Below, in pieces: positions 43,943 through 53,670 of a DNA stretch of 64,000 nucleotides. Every line of letters starts with the position of its first letter. The stretch's first letter is position 1. The notes under the pieces were generated by a model. The model did not search any database and was not told where the DNA came from. It saw only the letters and a list, made by a program, of their open reading frames with translations. Position numbers and translations under genes: made by a program. Origin of the DNA: Pelagibacteraceae bacterium (lineage in GTDB: Bacteria; Pseudomonadota; Alphaproteobacteria; HIMB59); assembly GCA_019651435.1 (NCBI GenBank), contig BOYI01000001.1, positions 124,001 to 188,000 on the forward strand, written 5' to 3'.

Positions 43943-44464
43943 CTAGAAATTTACTGCGTCAATTAATCGATCTTCAAAATAATCAGCAAAAGATCGATTA
44001 CAACTAATTAGCATATGATTTTCTAATCTATAAATATTACAGTCTATTCTAGCGACTAGTGTTTGAGCTGCAGTCATAGCTTTGAAATTCTTTTCTCTAA
44101 AATCGAAATGAGTCAATTTATTCAACATATAAAAGGTGTTGTTCCCACCGATTTGAAAAAAAACCTGAGCATCAGAGAAATTAGTTGCCAAAATAGATGC
44201 TTTTTCATTGAAATCCTCACAAATTTTTTGAACTTTAAAATCCTTATTGTCATTGAGGAAAATCAAATTCCATTGGTCAAAGGACATTTTTGCTAAAATA
44301 TGATTATCATCAGATACTATCCTCAGATTGTCTGAGGGCGGTAGTAACTTCAGTTTTTTGTTTAAAATATTGTTAAACTCGGAATTGCCCGATCCTCTAA
44401 TAATTATTTGGTGGGTTGAAAAAGTTTTAATCTCAACATCGTTAGAACGAATAACTTCTCTCAC
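43943..44464 (-). CDS. soxG: Sarcosine oxidase gamma subunit
   Basis: Position directly after soxA; small protein with RIDCNIYRLENHMLISCNRSFADYFEDRLIDA. Confidence 0.75.
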   Translation of the reverse strand: MREVIRSNDVEIKTFSTHQIIIRGSGNSEFNNILNKKLKLLPPSDNLRIVSDDNHILAKMSFDQWNLIFLNDNKDFKVQKICEDFNEKASILATNFSDAQVFFQIGGNNTFYMLNKLTHFDFREKNFKAMTAAQTLVARIDCNIYRLENHMLISCNRSFADYFEDRLIDAVNF

Positions 44465-47439
44465 GATACAAGCCTTTCGTTTTTTTCATCATAGAAAATT
44501 GGTTTAACGATATCGATAGGAATTGTTTTTTGATCAGAAGTAGAAGCAAAAGCTTTGGTGCCAATTAGGCTGTGACCATCTTTGATTACTGCTAGTCCAA
44601 AAGTATGGCCCATTGTAGGACTGTGATAACTTGAAGTTATATGCCCTAGCATTGGGACGGGAGTCTCTATGGTTTCTTGTAATAGAATATGTTGTCCTTC
44701 TTGAATTTGATCTTCTTTATTTGTAGGCATGATACCCACAAGTTGTTTACGATCTGAACGAACAGTATCAGAACGAGTAAGAGACCTTTTTCCAAGAAAA
44801 TCAGTTTTGTTTTTTCCAATCATCCAATTTAACCCTAAGTCTATTGGAGTAATAGAGCCATCAGTATCTTGACCTACTATGATATATCCTTTTTCCGCTC
44901 TAAGAAGGTGCATTGTTTCGGTTCCATATGGTATTAAACCAAACTCTTTTCCATATTCATGAATTCTCTCCCAAATTTTAAGAGCGGAACTAGCAGGCAC
45001 ATAGATTTCATAACCCATTTCTCCTGTAAAACTGGCACGCATAATTCTTATTTGGGTCTTCTCAAACTCATGGAATTGAAAAGTCATAAAAGGAAAAGCT
45101 TCATTCGAAAAATCAATCTCGGAAAAAACTTTACTCATGATTTCACGAGTTTTTGGTCCGCTAATATTAAATGTAGCAAACTGTTCAGTGATCGAATTCA
45201 TGTAAACTTTTAAATTTGGCCATTCTGTTTGAGCATATTCTTCCATGCATGCTAAGACATTTGCGGCTCCACCAGTTGTAGTAGTAGCAATGAAGTGTTC
45301 ATCAGAAATTTTACATATAATCCCATCATCTTTAACCATTCCATCTTCGCCTAACATCAAAGCGTAGCGGGCAGACCCAGGCTTCATTTTTGTAAAGCTA
45401 TTTGTGTAAATTAAATTCATAAAATTAAGGGCATCTTTTCCTTTAATCTCAATCTTTCCAAGAGTGCTTCCATCTAAAACACCAGCATTTTCACGAACGT
45501 TTTTACTTTCCCTTTGAACAGCATCATGCATTGACTCTGATTTTGAATTTGGGAAATACCATGGTCTTTTCCATTGACCTACATCTTCAAAAACCGCACC
45601 ATTTTTAATATGCCATTGATGAATGGGTGACTTTCTCTCAGGGTCATAAAATTCATATGAATTTCTACCAGCGATAGCTGCAAAACTAAGAGGTGCATAA
45701 GGTGGTCGATAAATCGTTGTCCCAACCTCGTTTACTTTTTTGTCTAAAAGATCAGAAACAATACCTAGGGCATTAATACTACTAATTTTTCCTTGGTCAG
45801 TTCCCATGCTATTAGTTGTAAATCTTTTAAGATGCTCAATACGATCAAAACCCTCTGAAATTGCCTGTCTGATATCTTTTGTGGTAACATCATTTTGTAA
45901 ATCAATAAATGATTTAGACCACATTGATGATTTATGGGCAGCTACTTCCCAAAGCTTTTGTATTTGATATTCATTTGCTGTGCTTGGTTTAATTTTTATT
46001 TTTATTTTATTTGGGCTAAAAATTTTTAACTTTTTATTTATCTCATTTTCAACTTCTTCTAGATTAAATTGACCACTGGCCGAACCTAAAGTGATAGTAT
46101 TTTGGAAAGGAGTAGAGGGTTTATAAGTAAGATCTTTTTCATCCCAGTCAAGCAAACCTTTTGATTGTGTGAAAAGATGCACATCCGGATTTATTCCTCC
46201 AGAAACACATAAAAAATCTGTAGCAATTTCGCTTGTTCCACCAGAACTATCCTCAACAATTATTTTCTCTAATTTTTTATTACCATATGCAGCCTTAACT
46301 TGTGCATTAGTATATAAAGGAATGTCATTCTTTCGAATTAAATCAAACAATTGTCCTTCTATTTGTTCGCCAGACCTGGAGTCAATATAAGCTTTTGGCT
46401 TAATATTTAATTCCAGTAGTGTTTGAATTAAGCTGTTGGAGTTTGAGTTGTTACTAAAAATTACTGGCTCTTTTGACGGTATGACACCATATCGACAAAC
46501 ATATTTCTCAAATGAAGCGCCCAGCATAATTCCAGGAAGATCATTATTTTGAAAAGATAAAAAACGCTCAATGTGACCGTTACTAAGAATCACATGTTCA
46601 GTTCTAATTTTATGAAGAGTGCTATTGACTTTATCCTCAGCAGGCTTGGCTCCTACATATTTATCTTCAACCGCAATAAGGTGATTGATATAATTATATG
46701 TAGTTACAAGAGTATTTTTTAAAATTTTAATATTCTTAGAATTCTCAATGTTTTCAATAGTTTCTTTAATCCATTCTTGAGATCTTTTGCCATTAATTTC
46801 ATTTATCTTTGATGAATTATTTAATATCCCACCTAATTGATTGTCACTTTCAATCAATAAAACGTCATAGTTTGTATTAATAAGTGAGACTGCTGCTAGC
46901 AAACCATTGAGACCACCACCTACAATGACAATGTCAACGTTATGGTGGAGATGAGAGCTAATCGCTTTAAACTCTTTAGGGGGCTTTCCAAGACCCGCAG
47001 CTTTTCTGATAACAGGTTCATAAATTTTTTTCCAAAAACTTTTATGTGGTCCCATAAAAGTTTTGTAGTAAAACCCAGCAGAGAAAAGAGGCGAAAATAC
47101 ATTATTGATACTGCCAATATCAAAATCGAGTGATGGCCATCGATTTTGACTCTCTACTTCCATCCCTTCGTAAATTTTTTTTACAGTTGCTCGTACGTTT
47201 GGTTCTGAATACTCACTTATAATTTGAACAAGAGCGTTAGGTTCCTCAATGCCACAAGTATAAATTCCTCGGGGTCGGTGATATTTAAAACTTCTTCCAA
47301 TTAATTTTATTCCATTTCGAAATAGGGCACTTGCAATCGTATCTCCTTTATATCCATAATATTTTATTCCATCAAATTTGAAGCTAATCTTCTGATGAAA
47401 ATGAATGAATGGACTATTTTGATTTTTCAGTTCGGTCAT
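44461..47439 (-). CDS. soxA: Sarcosine oxidase alpha subunit
   Basis: FKYHRPRGIYTCGIEEPNALV; VDIVIVGGGLNGLLAAVSL; C-terminal GcvT domain ASFTGEMGYEIYVPA. Confidence 0.94.
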   Translation of the reverse strand: MTELKNQNSPFIHFHQKISFKFDGIKYYGYKGDTIASALFRNGIKLIGRSFKYHRPRGIYTCGIEEPNALVQIISEYSEPNVRATVKKIYEGMEVESQNRWPSLDFDIGSINNVFSPLFSAGFYYKTFMGPHKSFWKKIYEPVIRKAAGLGKPPKEFKAISSHLHHNVDIVIVGGGLNGLLAAVSLINTNYDVLLIESDNQLGGILNNSSKINEINGKRSQEWIKETIENIENSKNIKILKNTLVTTYNYINHLIAVEDKYVGAKPAEDKVNSTLHKIRTEHVILSNGHIERFLSFQNNDLPGIMLGASFEKYVCRYGVIPSKEPVIFSNNSNSNSLIQTLLELNIKPKAYIDSRSGEQIEGQLFDLIRKNDIPLYTNAQVKAAYGNKKLEKIIVEDSSGGTSEIATDFLCVSGGINPDVHLFTQSKGLLDWDEKDLTYKPSTPFQNTITLGSASGQFNLEEVENEINKKLKIFSPNKIKIKIKPSTANEYQIQKLWEVAAHKSSMWSKSFIDLQNDVTTKDIRQAISEGFDRIEHLKRFTTNSMGTDQGKISSINALGIVSDLLDKKVNEVGTTIYRPPYAPLSFAAIAGRNSYEFYDPERKSPIHQWHIKNGAVFEDVGQWKRPWYFPNSKSESMHDAVQRESKNVRENAGVLDGSTLGKIEIKGKDALNFMNLIYTNSFTKMKPGSARYALMLGEDGMVKDDGIICKISDEHFIATTTTGGAANVLACMEEYAQTEWPNLKVYMNSITEQFATFNISGPKTREIMSKVFSEIDFSNEAFPFMTFQFHEFEKTQIRIMRASFTGEMGYEIYVPASSALKIWERIHEYGKEFGLIPYGTETMHLLRAEKGYIIVGQDTDGSITPIDLGLNWMIGKNKTDFLGKRSLTRSDTVRSDRKQLVGIMPTNKEDQIQEGQHILLQETIETPVPMLGHITSSYHSPTMGHTFGLAVIKDGHSLIGTKAFASTSDQKTIPIDIVKPIFYDEKNERLVS

Positions 47440-47786
47440 TTCTTTACAGTAAAATTACCTGAACCCACATCTGGCTCTCCAGATGGAGTTTTAATTTTAT
47501 TTTCAAATTTTTTCAGAGGTGGTTGTGGGTCATCTAATTTATAAATTTCTAAAATTTCATCAGTTGAGGTATCACGAACACAGTTAAACCATTTACGACA
47601 TCCATGAGAATGGACCCATCTCTCATAAAATAGACCTTTTGGATTGGATCGAATGAAAACATATTCTCCCCATTCTCGATCACTTATATCTTGTGACCCA
47701 TCGGGGCGTTTAACGTGCGCCTCACCGCCGTTGGAAAATTCAGATTGGTCTCTTGGTCCGCAATAAGGGCAGTCTATCACTAACAT
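47436..47786 (-). CDS. soxD: Sarcosine oxidase delta subunit
   Basis: IDCPYCGPRDQSEFSNGGEAHVKRPD; WVHSHGCRKWFNCVRDT. Confidence 0.94.
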   Translation of the reverse strand: MLVIDCPYCGPRDQSEFSNGGEAHVKRPDGSQDISDREWGEYVFIRSNPKGLFYERWVHSHGCRKWFNCVRDTSTDEILEIYKLDDPQPPLKKFENKIKTPSGEPDVGSGNFTVKK

Positions 47787-47792
47787 TGAATT

Positions 47793-49043
47793 TTAATGAG
47801 CTACTGCTGCAGCCCCATGTTCATCAACTAATTTACCACTTGCAAAACGGTCTAAATTAAATGCGGCATTAATTTGATGAGGCTCATTTTTGGCAATTGT
47901 ATGAGCAAATACATTTGCACTGCCTGGTGTTGCTTTAAAACCACCTGTCCCCCAACCACAATTAAAAAATAATCCCTCAACATCGCATTTACTTATTATG
48001 GGACTTGCATCAGGACAAATATCAACGATTCCACCCCATTGTCTGAGCATTTTCATCTTACCAAAAACAGGGTAGAGCTCTACCATCGCTCGAATTGTTT
48101 CTTCAATAATATTAAACCCTCCTCTTTGGGTAAAAGAATTGTAACTATCTGTTCCTGCTCCAATCACTAGCTCCCCTTTATCTGATTGACTAACATAAGC
48201 ATGAACTGCTGATGACATGACAACAGTATTAATAATTGGTTTAATAGGTTCAGAGACAAGGGCTTGAAGAGGTTTGCTTTGAAGTGGAAGTCTTATTCCA
48301 GCAGTCTCCGCCAGAACACCTGTATGACCCGAAGCCACAACACCAATTTTGTTAGCTCTAATAAATCCTTTTGAAGTTTCAACTCCTTCAATTTTTCCAT
48401 TTTTAGTTCTAATTTGTTTTGCCTCACAATTTTGAATGATGTCAACACCCATTTCATCTGCACGCATCGCAAAACCCCAAGCAATAGCATCATGACGAGC
48501 CACACCTCCTCGAGGTTGAAATGAAGCACCAAGAACTGGATATCTAAGATTATCTGTATTCATAATAGGTACCATTTTTTGAATTTCTTCTTTAGACAAC
48601 CATTCAGAGTCGATACCGTTTAAATTATTAGCGCTTACACGTCTTTTAATTTCTTTAATATCATGTTCATTGTGAGCTAAATTCATCACACCTCTTTGGC
48701 TAAACATCACATTGTAATTGAGTTCTTGGGAAAGATTTTCCCAAAGCTTCAGAGAATGCTCATATAAGTGAGCACTATCATCCCATAAATAATTTGAACG
48801 GATAATAGTAGTATTACGACCTGTGTTGCCTCCACCAAGCCAGCCTTTTTCTATTAAAGCAATATTTTTTAATCCATGTTCTTTTGCTAAATAGTAAGCG
48901 GTTCCTAATCCATGGCCTCCTCCACCTATTATAATAGCATCATAAAATTCTCTAGGCTCAGGACTACGCCACATTTTAGGCCAGTTTTTATGTCCTGAAA
49001 GAGCGTTTCTTGCAATACTAAAGATAGAATAATTTTTCTTCAC
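47793..49043 (-). CDS. soxB: Sarcosine oxidase beta subunit
   Basis: [53 protein letters not shown]. Confidence 0.95.
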   Translation of the reverse strand: MKKNYSIFSIARNALSGHKNWPKMWRSPEPREFYDAIIIGGGGHGLGTAYYLAKEHGLKNIALIEKGWLGGGNTGRNTTIIRSNYLWDDSAHLYEHSLKLWENLSQELNYNVMFSQRGVMNLAHNEHDIKEIKRRVSANNLNGIDSEWLSKEEIQKMVPIMNTDNLRYPVLGASFQPRGGVARHDAIAWGFAMRADEMGVDIIQNCEAKQIRTKNGKIEGVETSKGFIRANKIGVVASGHTGVLAETAGIRLPLQSKPLQALVSEPIKPIINTVVMSSAVHAYVSQSDKGELVIGAGTDSYNSFTQRGGFNIIEETIRAMVELYPVFGKMKMLRQWGGIVDICPDASPIISKCDVEGLFFNCGWGTGGFKATPGSANVFAHTIAKNEPHQINAAFNLDRFASGKLVDEHGAAAVAH

Positions 49044-49071
49044 GATTGAAAATTAACAAAAAAATATTTAT

Positions 49072-49902
49072 TCAGCTAGTTATTTTCATTGGCGAATTGT
49101 CTTTCATATTTCGAAAAATTTTGGGAAATTGCCATTTTAATTCACAATCGATGTTGGGCGCCTCATTTTTGGAATCCAGGTCGTCTTGACAAACTGTCCT
49201 AATTTCATAGCTAAATCTAGTATTTTCAGATTTGTGTTTTGAGGAGCTATGAAGATGACTTCCAGAAAAGCACAAGATTTCACCAGGTTTGATAGTGACG
49301 GGTAAAATTCTTACATTTTCTGGTAGTTTTTCTAGTAATTCTGGGGCTGAAGGATAGGAAAAATCTCCTTTTTTTCGATTCTCTAAATAGATATTTAAAT
49401 CCCAAGAGCCAGTAGAGTTTTTAACAGGTCGATCAAAATAATCAGGAAAAAAAACCATGGTGTTTGTCTCCTCAATTGAGCTGATTGGTGCCCACCAATT
49501 TATTTGTTGGTGAATGTTGGTGCCCCAAGTATCTCGATGCACTCCTATTCTAGATGCTTCTCGATATTTAAATTTATTTTTAGCTGGTGCAACACGAACA
49601 ACAAACTTATCCCAATAACTTTCTCCTTGTAAAAAATTTATAGAGTGTAGGAATTCGTAAAATAAGTTTTTAAAAATTTCTGTATTTTTTAGATTAGCAA
49701 CTAAATAGGTGCTTATTTCCTCACAATTAGAAAGATGATGTAACTTTTCTAACTCCCCAGAGTAATCAATTCCAATTTTTTTTTTAATTTGATCTACTAA
49801 TTGACTTGTAATTTTAGATTTTTCAAAAACATAAATTTTGCCATTAAAAATTTCTTTTTTAAATTGAGCTAAATTTCCTATCTGCGATATAGGTACAAAC
49901 AA
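49072..49902 (-). CDS. Putative Fe(II)/2-oxoglutarate-type dioxygenase (phytanoyl-CoA dioxygenase-like fold)
   Basis: HRDTWGTN (candidate HxD), PGEILCFSGSHLHSS (distal His) and NTRFSYEIR (Arg). Starts with TTG immediately after pfkA. Confidence 0.6.
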   Translation of the reverse strand: MFVPISQIGNLAQFKKEIFNGKIYVFEKSKITSQLVDQIKKKIGIDYSGELEKLHHLSNCEEISTYLVANLKNTEIFKNLFYEFLHSINFLQGESYWDKFVVRVAPAKNKFKYREASRIGVHRDTWGTNIHQQINWWAPISSIEETNTMVFFPDYFDRPVKNSTGSWDLNIYLENRKKGDFSYPSAPELLEKLPENVRILPVTIKPGEILCFSGSHLHSSSKHKSENTRFSYEIRTVCQDDLDSKNEAPNIDCELKWQFPKIFRNMKDNSPMKITS

Positions 49903-50985
49903 TTAAGAAATATCACCGACGTACACGCCGAGTGCTAATGCAGTTTCAATGAGAGGGTCGGTACGATCAACAACTTTATAGGTAGAAATACCTTCAGAGA
50001 TTGGAACATCAATTACCTTTCGATCTTTCCACGCTACCATACGATCAAATTTACCTTGAGCGAGTAAATCAACAGCGTAAACACCAAATGCACTTGCTAA
50101 AATTCTATCTCTAGGTGTCGGAGGCGCGCCTCTCTGGACGTGACCTAATGAAGTTACACGGCATTCTATATCCGTATTTTTCATTATAGCTTCTGATAAA
50201 TAAGTACCAATGCCACCAAGTCTTTTTTGGCCATCAGCAAATTCAACCTCATATGTTTTTCCATCTTCAGTTTTGACAGCCTCTGCAACTACAATTAAAG
50301 AGTGAACAACTCCTCTGTTTTTCATTTCAGTTAACTTATTTACCACACCTTTAATTGAATAATTAAGCTCCGGAATTAAAATTACATCAGCCCCACCAGC
50401 AATACCTGCATTAATAGCTATATGACCAGCATCTCTTCCCATTACTTCTAAAATCATTGTTCTATGATGGCTGGCTGCAGTCGATTGAAGGTTATCAAGT
50501 GCTTGAGTAGCAACATTTACCGCAGTATTAAAGCCAATTGAACTCTCTGTGGCTCCGACATCATTATCAATAGTTTTAGGAATAGCGACTATCTTTAAAT
50601 CACCTCGCTTAGCAATTTCAGTTAGAATCGCCATACTTCCGTCACCACCAATAACAATTAAACCCTCAAGTCCTAGTTCGTGATAACCATCTATAATTTC
50701 TTGAGAGCGATCTTTAAAAGAACCATCGGCCATAGGAAATTTAAATGGATTACCTTTATTAGTTGTTCCTAAAAAAGTCCCACCCTGTCTTAATAGGGCA
50801 CCGCTGAATGTTTGATAATCTAAAGGAAGAAAGGCAACTGGTCGTTGCATTAAGCCTACAGTACCATCTCGAATTCCGAGAACTTCCATGCCGTAGGTAT
50901 TTTTAGCACGAAAAAAAATAGAACGAACCGCTGCATTTAATCCACCGCAATCACCACCACTTGTTAAAATTCCTATTTTTTTCAT
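49903..50985 (-). CDS. pfkA: 6-phosphofructokinase family
   Basis: GILTSGGDCGGLNAAVRSI; VIGGDGSMAI; IPKTIDNDV; MGRDAGHIA. Confidence 0.92.
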   Translation of the reverse strand: MKKIGILTSGGDCGGLNAAVRSIFFRAKNTYGMEVLGIRDGTVGLMQRPVAFLPLDYQTFSGALLRQGGTFLGTTNKGNPFKFPMADGSFKDRSQEIIDGYHELGLEGLIVIGGDGSMAILTEIAKRGDLKIVAIPKTIDNDVGATESSIGFNTAVNVATQALDNLQSTAASHHRTMILEVMGRDAGHIAINAGIAGGADVILIPELNYSIKGVVNKLTEMKNRGVVHSLIVVAEAVKTEDGKTYEVEFADGQKRLGGIGTYLSEAIMKNTDIECRVTSLGHVQRGAPPTPRDRILASAFGVYAVDLLAQGKFDRMVAWKDRKVIDVPISEGISTYKVVDRTDPLIETALALGVYVGDIS

Positions 50986-51911
50986 TAAAACTTATCTGAG
51001 TCCCATAACCACGCTGCCCCACGCACACCGCTAGAGTCGCCATGAGTATTTCGAAGAACTTTGTTTCGCACTTTATCACTAAATGTATATTTTGGAAGAA
51101 GTTTTGGAATATTATCATAAATTCTTCCAACATTTGACATACCTCCACCTAAAACTATTACGTCTGGATCCACTATGCCAATCATGACTGCAATTAGACG
51201 TGCAAACCTATCTTCATATAATTCAAATTCTTTTTTTGCTCGTTCATCTCCGTTAGCCTCAAGAGCAACAATCTCACGTGTTCTTAAATCTGTTCCATAT
51301 TTTTGATTAAAAATTTTAGTAAAACCAATTCCAGAAATGAATTGTTCAGCACAAAGAGGTCTTTGACAATTACCAACATTACATTGAACATTTAGATCAT
51401 ATTCTTCCTTCGTAGGGTAAGGCAAAGGTTGATGCCCCCAATCTCCAGCTACTTGATTCACTCCCTCGACAACCTCTTTGTTGTATACAAATGATCCTCC
51501 AAAACCAGATCCAATAATAATTCCCCAAACAGAACGATAATTTTTACCAGACCCATCAATAGCTTCAAATAAAGCAAAACAATTAGCATCATTCATCATT
51601 CTTACTTCTCTGTTTAATGTTTTCTCTAAATCTTTTTGAAAAGGTTGGTCATTAATCCAAACACAGTTTGCATTATTTATAAGCCCTGTTTCCAAAGACG
51701 AAAAACCTGGAATGCAAATACCAACTGTATTTTTTGACCCAGAATATTGATCAAATTCCTCAACAAGTGACTTAACGGTGTCTAGACCACTTTGATAATT
51801 TTTATCATATGTAGATCTTTTTCTTAGAACCTCTTTTCCTGATTGGTCCATTAAGATACCCTCAATTTTGGTACCACCATAATCAATTCCAATTTTGAAT
51901 TTTTCACTCAT
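50985..51911 (-). CDS. ROK family sugar kinase (fructokinase-like)
   Basis: GIDYGGTKIEGIL; GIIIGSGFGGSFVYN; CNVGNCQRPLCAEQFISG zinc motif variant. Confidence 0.85.
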   Translation of the reverse strand: MSEKFKIGIDYGGTKIEGILMDQSGKEVLRKRSTYDKNYQSGLDTVKSLVEEFDQYSGSKNTVGICIPGFSSLETGLINNANCVWINDQPFQKDLEKTLNREVRMMNDANCFALFEAIDGSGKNYRSVWGIIIGSGFGGSFVYNKEVVEGVNQVAGDWGHQPLPYPTKEEYDLNVQCNVGNCQRPLCAEQFISGIGFTKIFNQKYGTDLRTREIVALEANGDERAKKEFELYEDRFARLIAVMIGIVDPDVIVLGGGMSNVGRIYDNIPKLLPKYTFSDKVRNKVLRNTHGDSSGVRGAAWLWDSDKF

Positions 51912-52007
51912 TTAATGAACATTTATATCAATTTAAACTTTTCTCAAGTTTCTTATTGTCCAATCAAATTTTTTTCAAATTTTTTTAAATTAGGATAAAA
52001 TTTAACT

Positions 52008-53015
52008 ATGAAAAAAAATATTGTGAATTGGGGTATCATTAGCACTGCTAAAATTGGATGGGAGCATGTCATTCCAGCTATCCAAAAATCTAAAAATAGT
52101 AAAGTTTTAGGTCTTGCAAGTAGAGATTTAAAAAAAGCAAAGTCGCTTTGTAAGAAATTAAAAATCTCAAAGAGTTACGGCTCCTATGAAGAGCTTTATC
52201 AGGACCCAGATATTGATATTATTTATAATCCTCTTCCAAATCATTTACATATTAAAACTAGTTTAAAGGCAGCGTCATATGGAAAACATATTCTTTTAGA
52301 GAAACCACTTTCGCTCAAAGCAAAAGATATCGATCCCTTAATAAAATCAGCCAAAAAAAATAAAGTTATCATTAAAGAGGCTTTTATGGTGCGCCATCAC
52401 CCTCAATGGAAATGGATAAAAAAATTTATTAAAAATGGAAATATTGGAAGCATTAGTAATATCTCTACTGTCTTTTCTTATTCAAATAAAGACCCGAAGA
52501 ATATTAGAAATATCTTACAATATGGCGGTGGCGCTATTTACGACATTGGTTGTTATCCTACAATCATTTCTAGATTTCTTACTGATAAGGAACCTAAAAG
52601 AGTTGTAGCTACCGCAATAAAGGATAAAAAATTTAAGACAGATATCTTATCATCTGTAATGCTAGATTTTGGTGGCATTTTTTCTTCTTATACAGTTGCT
52701 ACTCAAAGCAATGTATCTCAACAAGTAATTATTTTAGGAACCAAAAAAACTATAGTTGTAGAAAACCCTTTTAATGCTGTTGCTTCTAAACCTACAACTG
52801 TGGTGATTTATAATGGACAATCAATTTATCGAAAAGAAAATACAGTAAAAGTCTTTTCAGCAGCAGATCAATATGAACATCAGGCTACAGCTTTTTCTGA
52901 TCACTTGATTAAAAAAACTAAAGTTGATTACAACTTAAAAGATGCGAAAAAGAATATGAAAGTTTTAGATGCTACTTTTAAATCAATCAAAAAAGGCTCT
53001 TGGGTTAAAGTTTAA
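52008..53015 (+). CDS. Gfo/Idh/MocA family oxidoreductase
   Basis: NWGIISTAKIGWEHVIPAIQKS; DIIYNPLPNHLHIKTSLKAASYGKHILLEKPLS. Confidence 0.9.
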   Translation: MKKNIVNWGIISTAKIGWEHVIPAIQKSKNSKVLGLASRDLKKAKSLCKKLKISKSYGSYEELYQDPDIDIIYNPLPNHLHIKTSLKAASYGKHILLEKPLSLKAKDIDPLIKSAKKNKVIIKEAFMVRHHPQWKWIKKFIKNGNIGSISNISTVFSYSNKDPKNIRNILQYGGGAIYDIGCYPTIISRFLTDKEPKRVVATAIKDKKFKTDILSSVMLDFGGIFSSYTVATQSNVSQQVIILGTKKTIVVENPFNAVASKPTTVVIYNGQSIYRKENTVKVFSAADQYEHQATAFSDHLIKKTKVDYNLKDAKKNMKVLDATFKSIKKGSWVKV

Positions 53016-53670
53016 TTTTTTGATCTATAATATTTGCTAGATTTTCACTAAATTTCTGATGCATTGGTTTCGACCAATGGATAGGATCTATACTTGATGA
53101 TTGGCAAAATTGATTAGCATCAATTAAATCTACCCCCATTTGGCTACAGACTTTTTCAAATGAAGAATAAAGTTGTTTTGATTTTTCTAGACCACCTACC
53201 CACTCTTCAAAATTAAGCCAAGTAGGGTCGTTAGATTTTTCTCCTAAAGCAGGAGGGCAAATGATAATTAATTTTGATTTATTTTGATCATGCCAACTTC
53301 CCGATCCGGAGTTTGTTTCAAAAACAATTTGAATTAATTCTTTTATTCCATCTGCAATATTTTCAGCAGATCTTTGAAATCTGACTTTGAGATCGTTAGT
53401 ACCTAACAATATTATTACAAAGTCGATAGGAGAGTGAGAGAGTAACGATGATTTTAAAACTTTGGCACCATTCAAATGAATACCATCTTGAAGATCATCA
53501 ATATTTGTTGTTCTTCCTGGAAGGCAATCCTCAATAATTTCAGTATTAAAACCCTTTTGAATTAACTCCTGATTTAATAATACTGGCCATCTTTTTTCAT
53601 ATCTTTGACCATTATCTTCATCTGTGTAACCCCAACTATTGGAGTCACCAAAAACTAAAATTCTTTTCAA
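53005..53670 (-). CDS. SGNH/GDSL hydrolase
   Basis: ILVFGDSNSWGY; VIILLGTNDLKVRF; DPIHWSKPMHQKF. Confidence 0.85.
   Translation of the reverse strand: MKRILVFGDSNSWGYTDEDNGQRYEKRWPVLLNQELIQKGFNTEIIEDCLPGRTTNIDDLQDGIHLNGAKVLKSSLLSHSPIDFVIILLGTNDLKVRFQRSAENIADGIKELIQIVFETNSGSGSWHDQNKSKLIIICPPALGEKSNDPTWLNFEEWVGGLEKSKQLYSSFEKVCSQMGVDLIDANQFCQSSSIDPIHWSKPMHQKFSENLANIIDQKIKL

Noticed and set aside
46920-47133. Overlapping small ORFs on both strands inside soxA
   Set aside because: Coding-frame shadows within a well-supported SoxA reading frame.
48293-48532. 79-aa ORF in an alternate frame of soxB
   Set aside because: Out-of-frame translation of soxB; composition ([16 protein letters not shown]) is a frame artefact.
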